Assembly: GCA_963920575.1 (NCBI GenBank)
Contig: OY986967.1
Coordinates: 23,019,648-23,083,647 of the forward strand
DNA: 64,000 nucleotides
Source: Narthecium ossifragum
Lineage: Eukaryota; Streptophyta; Magnoliopsida; Dioscoreales; Nartheciaceae
Direction: 5' to 3'
In this document: piece after piece, positions 56,272-64,000 of the stretch
Position numbering within the stretch: position 1 is the first letter of the stretch
Layout of the letters: the number at the start of each line of letters is the position of its first letter
Notes under the pieces: model-generated
The model's database searches: none
The model's input: only the letters and a program-made list of their open reading frames with translations
Told to the model about the DNA's origin: nothing
Translations under genes and position numbers: made by a program

Positions 56272-57827
56272 GGCTTAATATCATTTTAGTACCTCTGGTT
56301 TTAAGAATTATCAATTTAGATCCTATATTTTAAAACTTGACAAAACATGGTCCGTAATTAACAATCTAGTCATTTTAATTCCATGATAAGCACGACATTA
56401 GTTGACTTAACATAAACCGATCAACTCCTCCACCCTTATGAGTTCCAACCTTCTTATTCTCTCTCTCTTCTCCGTCTCTTTCTCTCTCCCAAGCCTTCAA
56501 CAAGACTCTCATCTGTGTGGCCTCTGTCGTCGCCCACGTCGCCCGGGCTCTACCAGCTCAACTCCACCGCACCGTCGGGCAGGCGCCAGCTGAACTACCC
56601 TTCCGGCGCCGTCCCCTTCTCCGCTGTCTTCGACCAAGTGCTGCCAGGAGCCTCCTTGGAGCGACCACCTCCATGCAGCACAAAACGGAGCAAGACAAAA
56701 CCTTTAAAAGCATAGCACAAACCAGGCTAACCTCATCAGCTAAACTCTTAATTAGTTTAGTTGTGGCCTTTGATCTCGCATGCGTGTACCTACAGGTGGG
56801 GGTAAGAGTTGGACTTGGCAGGCAGATACTTGCTCTTCCAATCGTGTTACAAGAGCGGTAGAGTTCATGATTCCGATCGTTTGGGCAGAGCAAAAGCGCC
56901 GACACCGCAGCCCGTGAATCGACCGCTGAGTTCATTCCGCAGCAAGCGGCATAGGCCGACGATCAAAGAGTTTGACATCCAACCGTTACTCCAAAGCCAC
57001 CAATGGCTTCTCCAAGGACCAGAAGATCGGCTCCGGCAGCTTCGTCTCGATGTACCGCGCCGTGCTCAACGACAGTCGCAATGTGGCGATCAAGCGCACC
57101 GAACCGTCGGCGTCATTGTCGAACAGTGTGGTGGCGAGCCATAAGCGGAAGAACAGGGAGTCGGCGTTCGTCTCCGAGCTCACGCTACTATCGCGCATCA
57201 ACCATAAGAACCTCGTCCGACTCCTCAGCTTCTGTCGGGCCGGCAGCAAACGGGTGCTCGTCTACGAGTTCATGGCCAACGCCACCCTCCGTGATCATAG
57301 TGGGCATCGCCGTCCCCTGCATCGTGGGTTGAGATCATGCAAAACCACCTTTCTTGGCAGGAGATCAATGGGCAGTCTCTCAAGCGTAGCAGCCACTGGC
57401 GGCGAGCTCGCAGGAGATCAATGGGTAGTCTCTCTTCGTCATTGTACTTTGTATGACTCCAATAACGCCGACCATCGCCTCCGTCGTCGCTGACTCCGAC
57501 GAATACATCGCCAGCCTTCGTGGACGCCCAAACCCCCGACGTCAGCATTGGATCTCTGGCGAAGAGGGAACGAAGAGAATGGGAGAGAATATGAGAAAGA
57601 TTAGAGAGGGAATAAAATAGCTTGCTGACGTGGCAAGAAAAACTGGTAAAAATTGACCAAAAACCTGTCAAAATCAGATTTGCCATTAATTCCTTCTCAC
57701 GACGTCTCTACGAAGGGTCAAAACTGTAATTTGTTGAAAACTTGGGATCTATTTTGTTACGTTTTAAAACATAAGGTTCAAAATGATAATTTGTGAAAAC
57801 TAGAGGTATCAAAATGATATTAACCCA
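56272..57827. mobile_element. Pack-MULE, 1556 bp, 9-bp target duplication AAAATTTTA
   Basis: The left arm starts GGCTTAATATCATTTTAGTA. The right arm in reverse complement starts GGGTTAATATCATTTTGATA. Similarity continues for about 100 bases, including TTTTAAAAC.T.ACAAAA. AAAATTTTA flanks both ends exactly (56263-56271 and 57828-57836). The interior has no transposase but holds fragments of a receptor-like kinase gene. Nine-base duplications with long inverted arms define Mutator elements. Confidence 0.85.
56972..57296 (+). pseudogene. CRINKLY4-type receptor kinase N-lobe fragment
   Basis: The frame reads YSKATNGFSKDQKIGSGSF, then the VAIKR motif with the ATP-binding Lys, ESAFVSELTLLSRINHKNLV, and RVLVYEFMANATLRDH, before homology ends. 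This is the N-lobe of a CCR4/CRINKLY4-class kinase domain. The glycine loop is altered (GSGSFVSMY, with Val where the second Gly is expected), and the C-lobe with HRD and DFG is absent. An upstream piece near 56515-56660 may come from the same gene's extracellular part. It is carried inside a Pack-MULE and is not expected to be an active kinase. Confidence 0.75.
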
Positions 57828-57953
57828 AAATTTTAATATGTTCAAAGTCGTATAACTTTATGTTATCTTTGAGTCGCTATAATTTTATTTAAAACCCGTA
57901 TTATTTGTTTTGAGTAGAATATCTTAACCGTCCTTAATCCTTAATATAGGATA

Positions 57954-58283
57954 CTAGGTGGTGGACCCGTGTCACCTGACACGCCTAACTGCCCCCCACT
58001 ATCTCTATTATAATTTACGCCACATCAATCCATTATTCTTTCTTTTTCTTTATTTAATTACAATTTTATGCCACGTGTATGTCATATGTGTATAAGTTTA
58101 TGACTCAGATGATGAGTCATAAAAGTAACTACGTTTTGATCTTATAAGGTAGATATAAATATTGACAAGGATGATAAAGCTAACTTAGGGAATATGATAA
58201 AGCCAACTTAAGAAATATGTACATCTAAATAGCCTTATTAAGGGGAAAACGGTTGTAACCGTTATTGCTCCTTATAATATTGA
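57954..58283 (-). mobile_element. Non-autonomous Helitron, copy 3 (330 bp)
   Basis: On the minus strand it starts TCAATATTATAAGGAGCAA after an A (58284). It ends with the hairpin GGTGACACGGGTCCACC and CTAG, followed by T (57953). It is largely collinear with the copy at 20349-20735, sharing ATGACTCATCATCTGAGTCA. Confidence 0.75.
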
Positions 58284-59403
58284 TTTTTGTTTGTGCATAA
58301 TATGTTATGTTATACATCATTTATTCGTCCAATAGGCAAACACTGTATAAGAAATCTAACTCTCATCTTATACACTTTTATCCCACTTTATACCAAACAC
58401 TACATAATATTAAAATTATTCTTAACTTATCCATCGCATAACTTACACAATCTTTCCTATAACCAAACAGGTCATAATAGGAAAGTGCATATTATTTGCT
58501 ATTATTTCCTTGTAATAGAAAAATAGAGGGGTTTTTCCCTATATACCTTTCTAAATTTCTAAATGATGATAATGTCTCAATACCCCCTTTAAAGTTTGAA
58601 ATTATTTATATATCTTTACAAAAAAAAAATTCTACATATTCTTATAACCAATCTTGATCTTGACTAATTTTGAAATTTGAAGTTGCTTGTGGCCAAGTTT
58701 GAGTTATATTTGTTACTAAAATGGGTTACCCCATTTAGCCACTCAATTGTTATCCCTATCTCAAAGTTGCTCTTCAATCGTCTCCCACTTTTTCTAGAGT
58801 CTACCACCCCCTTTTATTTCACCATATGTTTGTTACGAGAGGAAGATCACGCCGCTCTTATTCCAAGCAGCGTAACAAAATATTTCTTTAAATTGCGTAA
58901 ATGAAGATTCGATGAACTATGATAGTTAATTACAAAGACTGAGGCACAGCACATATGGCCTTGTCATAATCTTCATGTTAAACTATATTTATATAAACTC
59001 GCATTCATTTATCAGCTTAAACTTTTGATTTAAGTGGTTAAAGATCTTTCATGATATCATAAAAAGGTTCGAAGAGGAAGCACGGAGGAGGAGGCTCCAA
59101 ATATAAAAGAGAATGCCCCTGATACCATGATACTCAATGCAATCTCTCTCCCATCCAAGTGGAAGCACAGAGGACACTCCAAATATAAAAGAGAATGGTC
59201 CTGATACCATGATACAATGATAGATTGGAGTAACATACTGAGAAATTTATTCACAATGCGATCTCTCTCCATGCTTTCATCTCTCTCCCATCCAAGAGGA
59301 AGCACAGAGGAGAGAGCACAAATGCATTCTTTTTTGTCTATTTTATGATCGAGTTTTGCATCAAACATGTATCATCAGTACTTATCACTACAATAGTTTC
59401 CAA
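58284..59403. other. Downstream flank of the permease gene
   Basis: No gene is recognised. Between about 59070 and 59215 a unit containing CCAAATATAAAAGAGAATG and then CCTGATACCATGATAC occurs twice, about 80 bases apart. Some of this may be the 3' untranslated region of the minus-strand permease gene. Confidence 0.4.
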
Positions 59404-62136
59404 TCAAGTATCTAAGTTGGTTATAGGGCCTTTGAACCAATGCCTCGCACTTAGGATCCAAGATGAAACTATGAGAACAAGTAGACTTCCAACAACAACA
59501 GGTGTATAGTTGAGACTATCCGTCCTAAGGGGATAAGCAACAGGAAGGGAAAACAACACTGTTATTACAATCACCCAGAGGACTGCAACCCAGCCGACGA
59601 AGACCCCATAGCGGCCGAGCTGGAAAGGGCCTGGAACAAAAGACTTGCGCGCCATTGTCACCCGAAAGAAGATAGGAAGAGCATATGCAATGTAGAGCCC
59701 AATAGTTGCTATGGACACCATAGCTTGGAATGCCACCAAGCTACCAAGGGACTGCACGAATATAGAAGAGTAAAGCAAGACATAATTAGCAATTGAGTTC
59801 CTCAACACATTAACTTGAAATGTCCATAGAACTCCAAATCTTCTTTCATGTTGAAAGATATCGACAAGCCAAATCATGTGAAATCAATATAATAATTTGC
59901 ATTATGTACCGGCAATGCCATGCTAAAAGAGATGAATGCCGATAGCCAAACTGCATTTACTGGAACTTCTTGCTTGTTTACTTTATGCCAGAATGATGAT
60001 AGTGGCATTGCTCCATCTCTTGAAAATGCATATGCCATCCTGGATTTGAAAAGAAGAATGTTATAAAACCCAATAATGTTACTTCTTCATAAGGATTGAG
60101 TTCAAACAAAAAGTGCTTACCTAGAGTTGCTAGTCACTGAGCTCACTCCACAGAAAAATATGGCAACAGCGACGACTCCCAAACAAACAATGCCCCCAGA
60201 TCCACTGCCATATCTGTTCTTAAAGGCTAGGTAGAACACTTCAGCAATCGCATATCCTCCGGCGTCATTGTTTTCGCTCAAAAGATAGGGAATATTAGTT
60301 ACTGCAAATGTGATTCCAATTAGGTACATCCAACCGACGACGATCGATATGCCAATAGCACTAATGATCCCTTTCGGGCCATTCTTGTCAGCGCTCTTTG
60401 TTTCCTCCGTCTGAAAATAAGATTGAAATGGACACTCATAATTGTTACATCATCGGTCGTCCAAAAACTTAAGCTGAGAGAAAAGTAAGTTTAATTACTT
60501 AGTGACAGAAAAGAATGGATTCTAATCGCTTATATTATTATTCTAACAAGCGAACAAAGAGCTCCAAGAGTCTCCGAATGAACTAATTTTCTCAAAACAC
60601 GAACATGAATATAAGGAAAATTGGAACAGATAATGTGCTGCCCAACAGGTAATATCATAACAAGTTATCAGCTTCTCTTTATATTGTTAGCTGCAGTTAA
60701 TTTTACACAAGCTATGTATAACTCATGTAAAATACTGATTTTTTGTACATGCAAGGCATTTGTATGGTTAGGGTAGGGCTATAAAATATCTGTGAAATAC
60801 TCAAGAGAAAGTAATTGAAAAATGGCATGATCTAACCCCCTTCCTCTCTTCATCCCCCCTGTTTTTTCAGCAGAAATTTAAGATGTGCTTTGCTGCATAA
60901 ATCTGATCTATTTGCAATACTTTAGATCATTGTAAATTAACTGGTTATTACCATATGAGCTGATGCATCATATCCACTCAATGAGTACTGGCTCATTAAA
61001 AGTCCCAAAACAAATATGTAAACTCTGCTTTCAATTCCAGCACCATTCTCAGTGTTGAAATGGGTAAGCACAAATTTGGCACTGGCCCTTTCAGTGGCAA
61101 CAGCAGGTATGAGGATCATGAGGACAAACACACCTGGAAAAAGGTTTCCATCAATTAGGCAATTAGAAGCTAAGATTGCCTCAGCAAATGAAAGATGAGA
61201 GATTGGCACCTAAGATATTCCATGCAGAAGCAACCAGTCCAAGAAATGATAACCAAGTGATGGACAAACTGTTTATAATAGCATGGCTTAAGAGGATTCC
61301 CCCATGAAAACCTACAACAACATATTTAGAAGCTAAGTATCCTCCTCCATTAATTCCACCAGTGCTAAGTAGGATGATCACTTGAAGTAGCTGGGCTAGT
61401 GAGAAATCCACACTGGTAGTGACTGCCCACTGCAAAAAATATCTCATTAGCAATTAAATCTAAAGATTTGGCTCTGATGAAGTATTGATCCTTTTTTTTT
61501 CCATGCCAGTGGAGGTTTATGCAAGCTTTTGAACTTCACCAAGACTAGGAGTTACCTGACCAACAATGTTAAACCTGCATATATGCAATATAACTGAGCC
61601 TCTTAAAAACCTCATGTAACCTGCACAGATTAGTACATCTCAGAAAACAAGCCTGTAGATAACTTTGGACATACCAGCCTGTAATCCATGAAGCAAAAGG
61701 CGCCCACTCCTTCCCTGAAAGCATGGCACTCCAATAATAGAGGCCCCCGGACGTCGGGTAGGCTGAGCAAATCTCCGCCATGGAGAGACCGACGAACATC
61801 GTGAAGAAGCCGGCGACGAACCATCCGTATGTCATAGCCACCGGCCCGCCGAACCGCAGGCCGGTGTTGTACAGAGTGGTCACTCCGGTGAGCACCGATA
61901 TTATGGAAAACGAGAATGCAAAATTCGACAACACCCTGCAGTGAAATGGAAATGGGAACACCGACGACGACTCGATCGTTATATTTAAAATTAAACAAGC
62001 AAAACAGAATAGCAAACCAAAGAGGTGGGGGTGTCTCATGTCTGTGAGTGAATGAAAAGATGGTTAATTACGAGAGATCACGCTTGAGCTCCTGCTTGTA
62101 GCCGAGCTCGCGAAGGCGAGCATGGCCTGAATCCAT
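59404..62136 (-). CDS. BAT1: BAT1-type amino-acid permease (APC superfamily), eight exons
   Basis: Eight minus-strand exons splice in frame: 62136-62072, 61935-61675, 61574-61556, 61429-61210, 61133-60952, 60410-60121, 60039-59910 and 59751-59404, giving 504 aa, close to the usual length of about 510-530. The N-terminus reads MDSGHARLRELGYKQELKRD. It is followed by about 12 membrane segments with APC hallmarks such as SVLTGVTTLYNTGLRFGGP, SGGLYYWSAMLSG, GYDASAHMTEETK and FFCGVSSVTSNSRM, and ends ARHWFKGPITNLDT. Bidirectional amino-acid transporter BAT1 moves amino acids and GABA; plasma-membrane and mitochondrial roles are both reported for the family. Exon 3 has only 19 nt. An in-frame stop upstream of the chosen ATG supports this start. 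Confidence 0.93.
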
Positions 62137-62440
62137 GAGCTGCTGGTCGTTATGGATCCTGGAAGAAGTGGTAGTCGATGATTCATCTCTCTCCCCACCC
62201 ACCAAACATCTTCATCTGATAGTATTGCTCTCCTTTTCAAGCAGCTACGACTTTTTGTGGGGCATCCAAGATCTCTACCCAGACAACCCCTGAAGCTTGT
62301 GGGGTCCACCAGTTGGAGTCCAAAGTGGCATCCAAGATCGGTGGACCTAATACGTTCGGCGATATCTTTATTTTTTCCACTTTACTTAAAAGAATATAGA
62401 TTTTGGTCTTTTCAAAATAATGAACATTTTAACCGGTCCT
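62137..62440. promoter_or_regulatory. 5' leader and promoter region of the permease gene
   Basis: Non-coding DNA upstream of the BAT1-like start. An in-frame TGA precedes the ATG with no other ATG between them. A TATA box is not obvious. Confidence 0.4.
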
Positions 62441-62444
62441 TAGC

Positions 62445-62660
62445 AACTAGGTGTGTCCATCCGGCCGGCCCGGTCCAGCCCGGCCCGGGCAATACCCGGT
62501 CCGGCCTTGGTAGTCATCCGGACCGGGTCGGGTCAGTACCGGGCCAATTAGGACTACAACCCGGTCCCGCTCAGTACGACCATGCCCCGCTTGAAAACCG
62601 AGTTGGGCGGGACCGGACTGGGCTGAACCCGACCAGCTAGCCCATTTCTCCTCTCCCATC
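62445..62660. repeat. GC-rich CCCGGTCCGG-type repeat
   Basis: About 200 bp composed of CCGGTCCGG and CCCGGGC-like words, including GGCCCGGTCCAGCCCGGC and CGGACCGGGTCGGGTC. In several frames it reads as Gly/Pro/Arg-rich nonsense. Such blocks occur near hAT transposon ends in plants; no transposase is seen. Confidence 0.4.
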
Positions 62661-62892
62661 TTTCTTCCTCTGTTCTCCCCTTCTCCTTCTCTCTCGGCGT
62701 GCCTCACCAAGCCCGATGGCCACCTCGCCGGAGCACCCCGTGCCGAGCGCGTGAACGAAGGCGATCGATGCGACGCTCCCGGCGTGAGCTCATCCATGGC
62801 GTCGCTCCCGGTGCTAACGTCGAGCTCCACCACCACGGACCGGACACCCGAGGCGTTGATCTCTTCACGTAGGGATCGAAGGCGGTCGATGC

Positions 62893-63002
62893 TGTCACAC
62901 CCCGACCCAGAAAACCCATCCAGGACGGGGCGTGAGGGTTCCTATCTCTATTCATCTTCAATTGGCGCGATACAAAGCGGAAAAGACGGATAATTTAAAC
63001 AA
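62893..63002 (-). mobile_element. LTR terminal fragment
   Basis: It begins TGTCACACCCCGACCC, related to the terminus at 13547 (TGTCGCGCCCCGACCC), and continues for about 110 bases, to be cut off by the inverted arm of a Mutator-like element. The rest of the LTR is not in view. Confidence 0.5.
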
Positions 63003-64000
63003 GGGTTAATAACAGTTTGCTCCCCTCTAGTTTGAAAATATGTCAATTTACCCCCTATATTTTAAAACGTGACAAAACGCACCCTCAATATATCAATCTG
63101 GTCATATTACACCCAATCGTCAAACGGAGTTAGCCGGGATGACGGTAAATCGACTAAATCGGTCACGTGCGACGCACGTGACCCCATCTGACTGGTTTTA
63201 CCCGGTTCATCAACTTCCAATCTCCACCTCTCTCCTCTAAGCCTCCCCTCTCACCCGATCTCTTCCTCTTCCCATGTCCGATCGGGACCCAACATCCCCG
63301 CAGACGCCCCACCTCCTACTCCACCTCGACGCCGACCTCGCCAAAGCCTTCGCCTGGATCCGCGACTCGGCAATGGCCAACTACCTCTCCCACCTCCGTC
63401 GAGAGCATTCCCACGAGAGCAAGGTCGAGGTGATGAGCAACTGCCAGCTGACTATCTACAGCATCCTCGTCTGCATCTGCCTCGTCTGCATCTGCTTCGT
63501 CGCCAAGGTGGCCGAGAGCATCGTGAGGGAGATCAAGGAGGTCTTGAAGGAGGTGATGATGATGTCTACGCTGAAGCTCCCCGATTTCCTACCCATCTTG
63601 AAGGGAGAATAGCAACAAGGAGCTGGAGATGATAAGCCTGCCGGGGGAGGCGTACATCGACTCGTTGTTCGAGTTGGAGCCAGCGGGTCGCAGGTGGCTC
63701 GGGGAGGAGGAGCTCGTCACTCTCTTCTCCGAAGTCATGTCCGCTGGCACCGATACCCGGCCTCCCTCAGCCTCTTCACCACCACTCTCCAATAGCCGGA
63801 GCAGCTCGGCTTCAGCTCAGCAAGATCAAGATCCTCCGTGATGCTCGTCACATCACTCAATAGCCGGCGGCAGAACCGGTTCCTCTTCCCAAGCGCTTCT
63901 ATCTTGGACCGCAACACCGCTGCCATGTCTTCCCACCATTGTCACCGTCACTGTCGGAGTCGCCGTTGTAGTGGTCGGCAGCGTTATCTCCGTCGCCGTC
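63003..64000. mobile_element. Mutator-like element, left part, running off the window
   Basis: The arm starts GGGTTAATAACAGTTTGC and continues with CCCCTATATTTTAAAACGTG and ACAAAACGC. It matches in style and order the arms of the element at 56272-57827. Host-gene fragments follow. The right arm lies beyond the window. Confidence 0.6.
63274..63770 (+). pseudogene. Cytochrome P450 fragment (CYP77/CYP89-like) in a Mutator-like element
   Basis: Two pieces in different frames resemble a class A plant P450. The first reads AFAWIRDSAMANYLSHLRRE, then KVEVMSNCQLTIYSILVCIC and KLPDFLPIL, and ends at TAG 63610-63612. The second, from about 63640, reads AYIDSLFELEPAGRRWLGEE and ELVTLFSEVMSAGTDT, the I-helix oxygen-binding motif AGTDT. 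The middle of the gene and the heme-binding Cys region are missing. A 15-base unit, CTCGTCTGCATCTGC, is tandemly doubled near 63465, which duplicates five residues. Minus-strand sequence near 63735-63926 may be a further captured fragment that I cannot name. Confidence 0.65.

Noticed and set aside
62447..62836. 129-codon Gly/Pro/Arg-rich frame on the minus strand
   Set aside because: Low-complexity translation of a CCCGGTCCGG repeat; other frames are equally open and no domain is present.
1..64000. Naming the species
   Set aside because: Some LTR termini and the gene set recall monocots such as pineapple, but I cannot verify this without a database search.

Overview
The window is nuclear DNA from a flowering plant. 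Genes have GT-AG introns, their CDS differ in GC content, and transposons of most plant orders are present. The gene content and LTR types suggest a monocot, but the species cannot be named from sequence alone.

The core (about 4.4-52.6 kb) is a locus of nine TRICHOME BIREFRINGENCE-LIKE (TBL) genes. These are Golgi type II membrane proteins with a PMR5N domain and a PC-esterase domain, a family that O-acetylates cell-wall polysaccharides. Three minus-strand genes (TBL-1 to TBL-3; 4401-5684, 6221-7597, 17240-18692) resemble the TBL23-26 clade, known as mannan O-acetyltransferases. Six plus-strand genes (TBL-4 to TBL-9, 23.2-52.6 kb) resemble the TBL19-22/27 clade, which includes xyloglucan O-acetyltransferases. 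The two groups point away from each other across about 4.5 kb holding a gene-fragment-carrying MULE. All nine keep the GDS and DxxH motifs. The cluster is still changing: TBL-1 has lost an intron, TBL-7 has amplified stalk exons and a second decayed catalytic exon, TBL-9 has a duplicated promoter plus first exon, and TBL-6 has a LINE tail in an intron.

Downstream are a single-exon 2H phosphodiesterase-like gene (54728-55426, minus) and an eight-exon BAT1-type amino-acid permease gene (59404-62136, minus).

The rest is mostly mobile DNA with clear boundaries. A solo LTR lies at 10508-12251. One solo LTR (13547-15857) sits inside another (13226-16233), each with its own 5-bp target duplication. 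There are several LINE tails, a family of three small Helitrons, MITE-like foldbacks, and four Mutator-like elements. The Mutator-like elements carry pieces of an NDR1/HIN1-like gene, a UDP-xylose synthase gene, a CRINKLY4-type kinase gene and, at the right edge, a cytochrome P450 gene. A broken ACL5-type thermospermine synthase copy lies near 9.75-10.2 kb. I saw no rRNA, tRNA or CRISPR array.
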